Shown: positions 43,120 through 51,134 of the stretch, piece by piece
How the letters are laid out: the number at the start of each line of letters is the position of its first letter
Position numbering within the stretch: position 1 is the first letter of the stretch
Source of the DNA: SZAS-103 sp036496805
Lineage (GTDB): Bacteria > Pseudomonadota > Gammaproteobacteria > Xanthomonadales > Xanthomonadaceae
Length of the DNA stretch: 64,000 nt
Assembly: GCA_036496805.1 (NCBI GenBank)
Contig: DASXKN010000034.1
Location: 1 to 64,000, forward strand
Direction: 5' to 3'
Position numbers and translations under genes: made by a program
Notes under the pieces: model-generated
Told to the model about the DNA's origin: nothing
The model's input: only the letters and a program-made list of their open reading frames with translations
The model's database searches: none

Positions 43120-44085
43120 ATGCCCGCCGACACTCGCCCGCCCGCCCTCGCGATCATGGGCCCGACCGCGTCGGGCAAGACCGCGCTCGCGCTCGCATGG
43201 GCGTCGCGGCTCGGTGGCGAGATCGTCAGCGTCGATTCGGCGCTTGTCTATCGCGGGCTCGACATCGGCAGTGCCAAGCCCGACGCCGCCGAGCGCGCGC
43301 GGGCGCCACACCACATGCTCGATCTGCGCGATCCGCACGCGGCGTACAGCGCCGCCGAATTCGCGGTCGACGCGACGGCTGCGCTGCAGGCGATCGCTGC
43401 ACGTGGACGAATGCCCCTGCTGGTCGGCGGCACCAGCCTGTATTTCCATGCCTTGCTGCACGGACTGTCGGACATGCCGGCGGCCGATCCGGCGGTGCGC
43501 GCCGCGATCGCGGAGGAAGGCGACGCGCGCGGCTGGGAGGCGTTGCACGAGGAACTCGCCGTGATCGATCCGGCCGCGGCGCACCGCATCAAGCCGGGCG
43601 ACCGCCAGCGCATCGGCCGCGCGCTCGAGGTGTGGCGCCTGAGCGGCAAGCCGATCAGCGCGTGGCAGGAACAGTCGCCGCGCCGGCGCTTTCCTTTCCG
43701 CGTGCTGAAGCTGGTGCTCTCGCCGGCTGACCGCGCCGTGCTGCATGCGCGCATCGAGGCGCGTTTCGACACCATGCTCGCGCAGGGCTTCCTCGACGAG
43801 GTGCGGCGCCTGCGCGCCGATCCGCGGTTGCGCGACCGTCCCGCGCCGCTGGACCTGCCCGCCCTGCGTGCGGTTGGCTATCGCCAGGCCTGGCGGCACC
43901 TGGAAGGACTCACCGACGCGCAGACCTTCCGCGCCGAGGCGGTCGCCGCGACCCGTCAACTCGCCAAGCGCCAGCTCACCTGGCTGCGCGGGGAACACGA
44001 TGCGCGCTGGTTCGATCCGGCCGTCGACGCGACTGCGCTCGAGCAGGCGCTGGCGCTGTTCCTCGGCCACCCGGTCGGGGGCTGA
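43120..44085 (+). CDS. miaA: tRNA dimethylallyltransferase
   Basis: Adds a dimethylallyl group to A37 of tRNAs reading U-starting codons, drawing on the isoprenoid pool made by the IspD/IspF pathway. The 321-residue protein contains GPTASGKTALAL (14-25), VDSALVYRGLDIGSAKP (38-54), PLLVGGTSLYFHALLHG and the core helix TRQLAKRQLTWLR near residue 285. It leads the conserved miaA-hfq-hflX-hflK-hflC series. Confidence 0.97.
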   Translation: MPADTRPPALAIMGPTASGKTALALAWASRLGGEIVSVDSALVYRGLDIGSAKPDAAERARAPHHMLDLRDPHAAYSAAEFAVDATAALQAIAARGRMPLLVGGTSLYFHALLHGLSDMPAADPAVRAAIAEEGDARGWEALHEELAVIDPAAAHRIKPGDRQRIGRALEVWRLSGKPISAWQEQSPRRRFPFRVLKLVLSPADRAVLHARIEARFDTMLAQGFLDEVRRLRADPRLRDRPAPLDLPALRAVGYRQAWRHLEGLTDAQTFRAEAVAATRQLAKRQLTWLRGEHDARWFDPAVDATALEQALALFLGHPVGG

Positions 44086-44226
44086 GCCTTCGCAGCCGGG
44101 CCCGGCTTGTGCGATCATTGACGATCCGGCCAGCGATGGCGGCCGGGGCTGGCGCCACAGCAGGTTTCCCGAGGGAGGGGAGCGGCGCCCATAACGACAA
44201 CATCGCAGATCGTTCGAGAGGGTTGC

Positions 44227-44493
44227 ATGTCCAAGGGTCAGTCGTTGCAGGATCCGTTCCTGAATGCGTTGCGCCGCGAGCGCGTACCGGTCGCCGTCTA
44301 TCTGGTCAACGGCATCAAGCTGCAGGGCACCATCGAGTCGTTCGACCAGTTCGTGGTGCTGTTGCGCAACACCGTCAGCCAGATGGTCTACAAGCATGCG
44401 ATCTCCACCGTGGTGCCGTCGCGCAACGTGCGCATGACGGACGAGCACGGCCACGACGAGCATCCGCCCGCTTCCAGCGAGCATCCAGCCTAG
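44227..44493 (+). CDS. hfq: RNA chaperone Hfq
   Basis: Hexameric Sm-like chaperone matching small RNAs with mRNAs. The 88-residue protein has the LQDPFLNALRRERVPV start, the Sm1 region VYLVNGIKLQGTIESFDQFV and the Sm2 motif VYKHAISTVVP. The short C-terminal tail is rich in His and Pro. It lies 141 bp after miaA, room for its own promoter, and 155 bp before hflX. Confidence 0.98.
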   Translation: MSKGQSLQDPFLNALRRERVPVAVYLVNGIKLQGTIESFDQFVVLLRNTVSQMVYKHAISTVVPSRNVRMTDEHGHDEHPPASSEHPA

Positions 44494-44530
44494 GAATGTC
44501 CGAACAAGCCCATCCCGGCCTTGTCCGGAC

Positions 44531-44563
44531 GCATCGAGTCCGGCGCATGTCCGGACTCGATGC
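44531..44563 (+). other. Strong inverted repeat between hfq and hflX
   Basis: gcatcgagtccgg, a 7-base loop and ccggactcgatgc form a perfect 13-bp stem (44531-44563). A related gtccgga word stands just upstream (44523-44529). No T tract follows, so it is not a simple terminator. It may be a Rho-type stabiliser, a processing site or a protein-binding palindrome. It is the only strong structure in the 155-bp gap before hflX. Confidence 0.55.
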
Positions 44564-44648
44564 CCGCCGATCGGCGACCCACGTCGTCGCCCGCGGTGGT
44601 GCATCCATGCCCCGCGAAAATCCCTGCATTCGCCCAGTGATTTCCTGA

Positions 44649-45938
44649 GTGTTCGAACGTTCGCGCAAGGGCGAGAACGCCCTGCTGATCCAGCCGTATC
44701 CGGGGCCAGCGGATCCGACCCTGCTCGACGAGTTCGCCGAGCTGGCACGCTCGGCCGGCGCCACCGTGGTCGGAACCGTCACCGCGAAGATCGTGAAGCG
44801 CAATCCCGCGCACTACATCGGCACCGGCAAGCTCGACGAAGTGAAGATGCTCTGCCAGGCGACCGGCGCCGACCTGGTGCTGTTCAACGAGACGCTCTCG
44901 CCGGTGCAGGAGCGCAACCTCGAGAAGGCGCTCTCGTGCCGCGTGCTCGACCGCACCGGACTGATCCTCGACATCTTTGCGATGCGCGCGACCTCGCACG
45001 AGGGCAAGTTGCAGGTCGAGCTGGCCCAGTTGCGGCACGTGGCCACGCGCCTGATCCGCGGCTGGACCCACCTGGAACGCCAGCGCGGCGGCAGCATCGG
45101 CCTGCGCGGTCCCGGCGAAACCCAGCTCGAGACCGACCGTCGCCTGCTGCAGAAACGCGTCGAGCAGCTCGAGAAGCGGCTGGAGAAGGTCGAGGTGCAA
45201 CGCACCCAGATGCGCCGCGCGCGCCTGCGCAACGAACTGCCGCGCGTCGCCCTGGTCGGCTACACCAACGCCGGCAAGTCCACGCTGTTCAATGCGCTCA
45301 CGCAGTCGGGCGTGTACGTGGCCGATCAATTGTTCGCCACGCTCGATCCGACCGTGCGCCGCGTCGAAGGCCTCGATTGCGGGCCGCTGGTGCTGTCCGA
45401 CACGGTCGGTTTCGTGCGCGACCTGCCGCACGACCTGGTTGCCGCGTTCCGCTCGACCCTGTCGGAGGCGCGCGACGCCGACCTGCTGCTGCACGTGGTC
45501 GACGCCGCCGACCCGCTGCGCGACGAACGCATCGGCCAGGTCAACGCGGTGCTCAAGGAAATCGAAGCCGGCGACATCCCGCAGATGCTGGTGTTCAACA
45601 AGATCGATCTATTGGAAGAGCATGGCCAGCCGCGTCGCGAGCAGCCCGCGGACGGCGTGGAAAAGGTCTGGGTATCGGCGCGCGCTGGCGCCGGGCTCGA
45701 TCTGCTACGGGCGGCGATCGCGCAGCGCTTCGCTGCGCAGCGCATGCAGGGCGAATTGCGCCTGGCGCCCACGCAGGCCCGCCTGCGCGCCCGCCTGCAC
45801 GCGCTCGGCGCGGTCAGCGGCGAGGTCGCCGACGAGCACGGCTGGTGCGTCCAACTCGACCTTCCGCGCATCCAGGCCGAGCAACTGGCGAAAGAAAAGG
45901 GTGGCGATGCGCTCGATGCCCTGCTCGGGATGCCCTGA
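44649..45938 (+). CDS. hflX: Ribosome-splitting GTPase HflX
   Basis: HflX dissociates stalled 70S ribosomes under stress. The 429-residue protein starts with GTG and has the N-terminal HflX domain (AHYIGTGKLDEVK, QVELAQLRHVATRL), then the SIGLRGPGETQLETDRR helix-loop. The G domain begins near residue 200 with ALVGYTNAGKSTLFNAL; DTVGFVRDLP and NKIDL follow. The C-terminal half contains the usual extra domain. Confidence 0.96.
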   Translation: MFERSRKGENALLIQPYPGPADPTLLDEFAELARSAGATVVGTVTAKIVKRNPAHYIGTGKLDEVKMLCQATGADLVLFNETLSPVQERNLEKALSCRVLDRTGLILDIFAMRATSHEGKLQVELAQLRHVATRLIRGWTHLERQRGGSIGLRGPGETQLETDRRLLQKRVEQLEKRLEKVEVQRTQMRRARLRNELPRVALVGYTNAGKSTLFNALTQSGVYVADQLFATLDPTVRRVEGLDCGPLVLSDTVGFVRDLPHDLVAAFRSTLSEARDADLLLHVVDAADPLRDERIGQVNAVLKEIEAGDIPQMLVFNKIDLLEEHGQPRREQPADGVEKVWVSARAGAGLDLLRAAIAQRFAAQRMQGELRLAPTQARLRARLHALGAVSGEVADEHGWCVQLDLPRIQAEQLAKEKGGDALDALLGMP

Positions 45939-46071
45939 ATGCCGGGTTCCCCCTTGCTTGCCGCTTCCGGCGCCCCTACCTACAATCCCTGAAGCACACA
46001 CCTAGCGTGCGCCTTGCGTCGCGCGCCACTACCGCTGCCGGCCCCGCCGTGCGGCGACGCGGGAGCGGAGC

Positions 46072-47220
46072 ATGGCTTGGAACCTGCCGGGCAAGGGCGG
46101 TTCGGACAAGGGCGGCAAGGACCCGTGGAAGGGACGCGATCCCGACCGCGAGACCGACGCCTTCATCGATCGCCTCAAGCAGGGCCTCGGGCGCATGTTC
46201 GGCGGCGAGCCGGGCGATGACGATGCCGGTCCGCGCTTCGCGTTGTGGATCGGCATCCTGGTCGCGGTATGGGTCGCGTTCGGCAGCGTCGTGCTGGTCA
46301 ACCAGAACCAGGGTGGCGTGGTGCTGCGCTACGGCCAGTTCAACCGGGTGATGACCCCGGGAATGAACCTCAAGTGGCCGTGGCCGATCGAGACGGTCGT
46401 CAAGGTCGACGCCACCAGCGTTCGCTCGGCATCCGATTCTGTGCGCATGCTGACCAACGACCAGAACATCGTGCAGGTGGACTACTACGTGCAATACACG
46501 GTGTCCGATCCGCGCCTGTTCCTGTTCGGCAACAGCGAACCCGAGAAGACCCTGCAGCAGGCGGCCGAGAGCGTGGTGCGCGAGGTGGTCGGCGCCAGCA
46601 CCATGGACGACGCGCTCAAGGGCCAGGGCGAGATGCGCACGGCGCGGGCCCGCGAACGCCTGCAGGCCGCGCTCGACCAGTACCGCACCGGGCTGCTGGT
46701 TTCCGATTTCACCGTGAAGAACGCGCGCCCGCCGCAGGAAGTGAAAGAAGCCTTCGACGACGTCAGCCGTGCGCAACAGGACAAGGACAAGGCGATCAAC
46801 CTCGCCCGCGCCTACGCCAGCGACGTGATACCCAGGGCGCGCGGCCAGGCGGCGAGCCTGCGGACCGGCGCCGAGGGTTACAAGGAAGCGATCATCGCCG
46901 AGGCGCAGGGCAATGCGCAGCGCTTCATCCTGCTGGACGAGCAGTACCACAAGGCGCCCGAGGTCACGCGCAAGCGGCTTTACCTCGAAACCATGGAAGA
47001 CGTGCTCAAGGGCTCGCCGAAGGTGGTCGCCGGACGCGGCAACAACACGATCTACCTGCCGTCCGAACACATGCCCGGGGACGCCGGGACGTCTTCGGCG
47101 AGCGCCGAATCCCCGCAACCGGTGACCCTGCCAGCCGTCGCCGCGACCTTGCCGGCCGGAAGCGAAGGGTCGGTGCGACCGGAACGTCCAGCACGCAGCG
47201 ATGCAAGGGATGGCCGCTGA
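46072..47220 (+). CDS. hflK: HflK, FtsH modulator subunit
   Basis: HflK and HflC form a large stomatin-type cage around FtsH in the membrane. The 382-residue protein has a glycine-rich N terminus (WNLPGKGGSDKGGKD), one helix near 58-80, a prohibitin (SPFH) domain and the coiled region AQQDKDKAINLARAYASDV, split as AQQDKDKAINL and ARAYASDV. The C-terminal tail is Ser/Pro-rich. Its stop overlaps the hflC start. Confidence 0.96.
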   Translation: MAWNLPGKGGSDKGGKDPWKGRDPDRETDAFIDRLKQGLGRMFGGEPGDDDAGPRFALWIGILVAVWVAFGSVVLVNQNQGGVVLRYGQFNRVMTPGMNLKWPWPIETVVKVDATSVRSASDSVRMLTNDQNIVQVDYYVQYTVSDPRLFLFGNSEPEKTLQQAAESVVREVVGASTMDDALKGQGEMRTARARERLQAALDQYRTGLLVSDFTVKNARPPQEVKEAFDDVSRAQQDKDKAINLARAYASDVIPRARGQAASLRTGAEGYKEAIIAEAQGNAQRFILLDEQYHKAPEVTRKRLYLETMEDVLKGSPKVVAGRGNNTIYLPSEHMPGDAGTSSASAESPQPVTLPAVAATLPAGSEGSVRPERPARSDARDGR

Positions 47221-48098
47221 TGAGAATCCTCTGGGTAGCGATCACCGCCGTTTTCCTGCTCCTGCTCGCCGGGTCGGTCTACACCGTCGGCGAGAACCAG
47301 GTCGCGCTGCTGTTTCAGTTCGGCCGCATCGTCAGCTCCGACCTCGCGCCGGGACTGCATTTCAAGATTCCGGTCGTGCAGAACGTGCAGGTGTTCGACC
47401 GCCGCATCCTCACCCTCGACGCGCAGCCCGAGCGTTACCTGACGCAGGAGAAGAAGGACGTCAGCGTCGACTACTTCGTCGCCTGGCGGATCGCCGACAC
47501 GCGTCGCTACTTCAACGCGACCCTGGGCGACCAGATCGGGGCCGAGAAGCGGCTGACGCCGATCGTGGTCCAGGCGCTGCGCAACACGATCAATCAGCGC
47601 GCGCTGACCGACATCGTGGCGCTCGACCGCGGCAACCTCGGTGGCGACATGCTCGGCCAGGTCAACGCGACCACCCGCGCCTCGCTGGGCATCGAGGTGG
47701 TGGACATCCGCATCAAGCGCATCGACCTGCCCGAGGAAAGCAACGTGCTCGGTTCGGTGTACGACCGCATGCGTGCCGAACGCAAGCGCGTGGCGACCCA
47801 GCTTCGCGCCGAAGGCGACGAGGAGGTGGCGAAGATCCAGGCCGAGGCCGACCGCCAGAAGCTGGTGATCACCGCCGACGCGGAGCGCGACGCGCAGCAG
47901 TTGCGCGGCGAGGGCGATGCGCAGGCCGCCGCGGTCGCCGCCCAGGCCTACAGCCAGGACCCGGAGTTCTACGCCTTCTACCGCAGCCTGCAGGCCTACA
48001 AGACGATGTTCAACGGCAGGGACGTGATGGTGCTCGATCCGGATTCGGAGCTGATGCGCTATTTCGCCAACCCGGGCCGTACCGCGCCCGCGAAGTGA
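47220..48098 (+). CDS. hflC: HflC, FtsH modulator subunit
   Basis: Partner of HflK. The 292-residue protein has an N-terminal signal anchor (1-20) followed by the prohibitin domain with GENQVALLFQFGRIV and QEKKDVSVDYFVAWRIAD, the helix of repeated Ala/Glu (AEGDEEVAKIQAEADRQ) and the C-terminal YRSLQAYKTMF. The ATG overlaps the hflK stop (TGATG). In the membrane the HflKC cage restricts substrate access to FtsH. Confidence 0.96.
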   Translation: MRILWVAITAVFLLLLAGSVYTVGENQVALLFQFGRIVSSDLAPGLHFKIPVVQNVQVFDRRILTLDAQPERYLTQEKKDVSVDYFVAWRIADTRRYFNATLGDQIGAEKRLTPIVVQALRNTINQRALTDIVALDRGNLGGDMLGQVNATTRASLGIEVVDIRIKRIDLPEESNVLGSVYDRMRAERKRVATQLRAEGDEEVAKIQAEADRQKLVITADAERDAQQLRGEGDAQAAAVAAQAYSQDPEFYAFYRSLQAYKTMFNGRDVMVLDPDSELMRYFANPGRTAPAK

Positions 48099-48114
48099 AT
48101 CGCGGCCGCCTGCG

Positions 48115-48309
48115 ATGAACCGCACCGACCTGCTGGCTGCGATCTGCCTGGTCTTCGTGCTGGAAGGCCTGTTCCCGCTGCTGGCTCCGCGTGCGTGGAA
48201 GCGCGCGCTTGCGCGGCTGCTCGACACCCCCGAGAACGCGTTGCGCATCGGCGGCGGGATGATGATCCTGACCGGCCTGGTGGCGCTGCAGTTGTTGAGA
48301 GTGAGCTGA
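48115..48309 (+). CDS. DUF2065 (YjeT-type) small membrane protein
   Basis: A 64-residue inner-membrane protein with two helices (about 6-24 and 43-61) around a basic loop. It lies 16 bp after hflC, as in E. coli (yjeT). Motifs FVLEGLFPLLAPRAW and RIGGGMMILTGL are family-typical. Function unknown; the conserved position suggests a link to HflKC or purA expression. Confidence 0.9.
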   Translation: MNRTDLLAAICLVFVLEGLFPLLAPRAWKRALARLLDTPENALRIGGGMMILTGLVALQLLRVS

Positions 48310-48370
48310 GAGCGCAATTGCGTTGTAGTGGTGCGGGTTTGAATGCCGCCGGGACAGACGCCGGACGCTT

Positions 48371-48539
48371 TCCTTCTCCCCTTGGGAGAAGGTGCCGAAG
48401 GCGGATGAGGGAATATTCTCCGTGAACCCGCCGCCCTGGAGAAGCCGAGGCCCGGGCTTTGAGCCTTTACACTTTCGCGCAAATCCGCAACGACTATCCC
48501 TCACCCGCCTTCGGCACCCTCTCCCAGAGGGAGAGGGGA
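48371..48539. repeat. Inverted pair of TTCTCCC/GGGAGAA repeats
   Basis: Left copy 48371-48412 (tccttctccccttgggagaa then ggtgccgaaggcgg), right copy 48496-48539 in the opposite direction (ccctcacccgccttcggcac then cctctcccagagggagagggg). They lie 83 bp apart. Same family as 19655-19698. Confidence 0.85.
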
Positions 48540-48634
48540 TTCCTGGCTCGAAGGGACTCCAACACAAATTCGTACCGGGCAACCACTCAGCCTCGCCTAG
48601 GCTGGCCGTCGTCCGGGAAATAAAGGATAATTTC

Positions 48635-48664
48635 ACAAAGCCGGGGCATGTCCTCCGGCTTTGT
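48635..48664 (+). promoter_or_regulatory. Hairpin in the purA leader (terminator or attenuator)
   Basis: acaaagccgg, a 10-base loop and ccggctttgt form a perfect 10-bp stem at 48635-48664, followed by tcgttttcgg. It stands 20 bp before the purA ATG and includes the region just upstream of its ribosome binding site (ggagaaggg). It could end transcription from the hfl genes or tune purA. Confidence 0.65.
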
Positions 48665-48683
48665 TCGTTTTCGGAGAAGGGAA

Positions 48684-49976
48684 ATGGGTCAGTCGGTAGT
48701 GGTTCTCGGAGCCCAGTGGGGCGACGAAGGCAAGGGCAAGATCGTCGATCTGCTCACCCAGGACATCGGCGCCGTCGTACGCTTCCAGGGAGGTCACAAC
48801 GCTGGCCACACCCTCGTCATCGGTGGCAAGAAGACCGTCCTGCACCTGATTCCCTCGGGCATCCTGCGCCCCGACGCGCTGTGCCTGATCGGCAACGGCG
48901 TGGTGCTCAGCCCGGCCGCGCTGAAGAAGGAGATCGAGGAGCTCGAGGCCACCGGCATCGACGTGCGTTCGCGCCTGAAGATCAGCCCGGCCACGCCACT
49001 GATCATGCCGTACCACATCGCCCTGGATCAGGCGCGCGAGAAGGCCGCCGGCGGCAAGGCGATCGGCACCACCGGCCGCGGCATCGGCCCGGCCTACGAG
49101 GACAAGGTCGCGCGCCGCGGCGTGCGCGTGGCCGACCTGAGCTATCCGAACGAGCTCGGCGAGAAGCTCCGCAACGTGCTCGACTACCACAACTTCGTGC
49201 TGACGAAGTACCTCGGCGTCGAGGCCGTCGATTTCCAGAAGACCCTGGACGAGGCGCTCGCCTTCGGCGCGTATGTCGAGCCGATGAAATCCGACATCGC
49301 CGGCGTCCTCCACGACCTGCGCAAGGCCGGCAAGCGCGTGCTGTTCGAAGGCGCGCAGGGCTCGCTGCTCGACATCGACCACGGCACTTATCCCTACGTG
49401 ACCTCGTCGAACACGACCATCGGCGGCGCGCTCGCCGGCGCCGGCGTGGGCGCGAACGCGATCGACTACGTGCTCGGCATCGCCAAGGCCTACGCGACCC
49501 GCGTCGGCGGCGGCCCGTTCCCGACCGAGCTTGACGACGCGGTCGGCGAGGGCATCCGCGCACGCGGCGCCGAGTTCGGCGCGACCACCGGGCGTCCGCG
49601 CCGCTGCGGCTGGATGGACATCGTCGCGCTCAAGCGCGCGGTCGCGATCAACGGGATCACCGGCCTGTGCATCACCAAGCTCGACGTGCTCGACGGCATG
49701 GAAAAGCTGAAGATCTGCATCGCCTACGAATACCGCGGCAAGCGCACCGAGTACGCGCCGCTCGACGCCGCCGGCTGGGACGAGTGCACGCCCGTCTACC
49801 TCGAATTCCCAGGCTGGTCCGAGCGCACCCACGGCATCACCAGGTGGGACGAGTTGCCGCCGGCCGCGCGCGCTTACCTGCGCGCGCTCGAGGAACTCGC
49901 CGGCTGCCCGCTGGCGATTGTCAGCACCGGCCCCGACCGCGACGCCAACATCGTCCTGCGCGATCCGTTCGCGTAG
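48684..49976 (+). CDS. purA: Adenylosuccinate synthase
   Basis: Converts IMP to adenylosuccinate with GTP and aspartate, the first step to AMP. The 430-residue protein has VVLGAQWGDEGKGKIVD (5-21), GGHNAGHTLV (39-48), TTGRGIGPAYEDK, FEGAQGSLLDIDHGTYPYVT, split as FEGAQGSLLDID and HGTYPYVTSSN, and the C-terminal STGPDRDANI. ATG at 48684 follows gagaaggg by 3 bases. It closes the conserved hfq-hfl-purA neighbourhood. Confidence 0.98.
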   Translation: MGQSVVVLGAQWGDEGKGKIVDLLTQDIGAVVRFQGGHNAGHTLVIGGKKTVLHLIPSGILRPDALCLIGNGVVLSPAALKKEIEELEATGIDVRSRLKISPATPLIMPYHIALDQAREKAAGGKAIGTTGRGIGPAYEDKVARRGVRVADLSYPNELGEKLRNVLDYHNFVLTKYLGVEAVDFQKTLDEALAFGAYVEPMKSDIAGVLHDLRKAGKRVLFEGAQGSLLDIDHGTYPYVTSSNTTIGGALAGAGVGANAIDYVLGIAKAYATRVGGGPFPTELDDAVGEGIRARGAEFGATTGRPRRCGWMDIVALKRAVAINGITGLCITKLDVLDGMEKLKICIAYEYRGKRTEYAPLDAAGWDECTPVYLEFPGWSERTHGITRWDELPPAARAYLRALEELAGCPLAIVSTGPDRDANIVLRDPFA

Positions 49977-49992
49977 GCGCGCTGCCACGGCA

Positions 49993-50014
49993 GCCCGATG
50001 CCATCGCATCGGGC
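49993..50014 (+). terminator. Possible terminator stem after purA
   Basis: gcccgatg-ccatcg-catcgggc, a perfect 8-bp stem 17 bp after the purA stop. No T tract follows, so termination would need Rho or be weak. Confidence 0.4.
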
Positions 50015-50055
50015 CTGCATGCCGCCTTCACGGGACGCTGTGGCAGTATTCGGGC

Positions 50056-50724
50056 ATGACCGCCCGGCAGCAATCCGACAAGCCAGTCGAAAACGAGCAG
50101 TGGAACCTTCGCGCCCTGCGCGAACCCACCATGCTGCTGACGGCGACGTACCTGGCGACGTCGGCCATCGGCCTGTGGGCCAGTTACTGCTTCTACAAGC
50201 CGTTCGGCATCCGCGTGGTCGACTACATGCAGCCGGCGGATTTCCTGGTCGCGGCGCTGCACGATCCGATGTACTTCCTCGTGGTTGCCGCCGGCGCCTT
50301 CCTGAGCTGGATCGGTTCGCGCATCGACGCCTTCCGCGAACGCCAGCCGCAGCGCGTCGCGGCGATCCGCGCGAGCACGTGGTGGGGCAAGCTCGTGTTC
50401 CCGCCCTGGCGCGACAAGCTGACCGACAAGGGATTCACGGCCGAATACGTGTTCGCGGCGTTCCTGCTCGGCTTCGCGGCCTGGGCGATCAGCGACTACA
50501 CGGCCATCCAGTCGCAGCGCGTGTTGTCGGGACACGGCACGCGGATCGCGATCACCTACAACAACCACGACAAGCCGGAATCGAAGCAGCCGATCCTGCT
50601 CGGCACGAACACCGCGTGGGTGTTCCTGTACTGGCCGGAGGATCACGTTTCCGAAGCGGTGCCGCAGGGCCAGGTGGCGCGGATCGACTACCAGTTGCCC
50701 GCGCCGGGCGATCGGGCGAAATGA
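50056..50724 (+). CDS. Integral membrane protein, unknown
   Basis: A 222-residue protein with a charged N-terminal 25 residues and three or four hydrophobic segments (about 26-46, 66-90 and 132-152). A C-terminal beta-rich part of about 70 residues probably lies outside the membrane. I cannot place it in a family. The start at 50056 (MTARQQSDK) fits the window between the purA stem and the first helix. No neighbour suggests a role. Confidence 0.7.
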   Translation: MTARQQSDKPVENEQWNLRALREPTMLLTATYLATSAIGLWASYCFYKPFGIRVVDYMQPADFLVAALHDPMYFLVVAAGAFLSWIGSRIDAFRERQPQRVAAIRASTWWGKLVFPPWRDKLTDKGFTAEYVFAAFLLGFAAWAISDYTAIQSQRVLSGHGTRIAITYNNHDKPESKQPILLGTNTAWVFLYWPEDHVSEAVPQGQVARIDYQLPAPGDRAK

Positions 50725-50804
50725 GCGCTGCTCATCCTCCATTCAAGCCGCGAGGGTAGCCTCGGCCGCAGCACACCGCGCCGATAACGATAAGGAGATC
50801 GACC

Positions 50805-51077
50805 ATGCCCTGCCTGTTCGCCGTTCTCGCCCTGCTGACGCCGCGGCTCGTGGTCGTGCTGCTGTGGTTGTTCACCCACTGGTTCGACGGCGTGTTCGCG
50901 ACGCCGCTGTGGCCGTTGCTCGGGCTCGTCTTCCTGCCGACCACGCTGCTCTGGTACGTCGCGGTCCTGCACTGGTTCGGCGGCCACTGGGACCTGATCA
51001 CGATCGCCGGACTGGTGCTCGCGTTGATGATCGACGTGTCGCCCGCGAGCGGCCGTCGCCGGCCGCGTTACGACTGA
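50805..51077 (+). CDS. Small membrane protein, unknown
   Basis: A 90-residue, very hydrophobic protein with three helices (about 4-23, 33-54 and 62-78) and a basic C terminus, SGRRRPRYD. The aaggagatcgacc upstream of the ATG is a strong ribosome binding site, so translation is likely. Its stop codon lies in the first unit of a 15-bp tandem repeat. No family recognised. Confidence 0.75.
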   Translation: MPCLFAVLALLTPRLVVVLLWLFTHWFDGVFATPLWPLLGLVFLPTTLLWYVAVLHWFGGHWDLITIAGLVLALMIDVSPASGRRRPRYD

Positions 51078-51109
51078 CCGCGCTACGACTGACCATGCTA
51101 CGACTGACG
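51069..51109 (+). repeat. 15-bp tandem repeat carrying in-frame stop codons
   Basis: tacgactgacc occurs at 51069, 51084 and 51099, exact period 15 with a variable 4-base spacer. The period is a multiple of three, so each unit puts a TGA in the frame of the 50805-51077 gene. The gene ends in the first unit. Confidence 0.8.
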
Positions 51110-51134
51110 TTGGATCGCCGGCGAAGACGGGGAG

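Larger units (their letters stand above)
48310..48683. other. Intergenic region with repeats and purA leader
   Basis: 374 bp between the DUF2065 gene and purA. It contains two facing repeat copies (48371-48412 and 48496-48539), a sequence of ordinary composition and the leader hairpin at 48635-48664. A GATAAT word at 48626-48631 could be a -10 element; its -35 is not convincing. No gene is seen. Confidence 0.7.
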
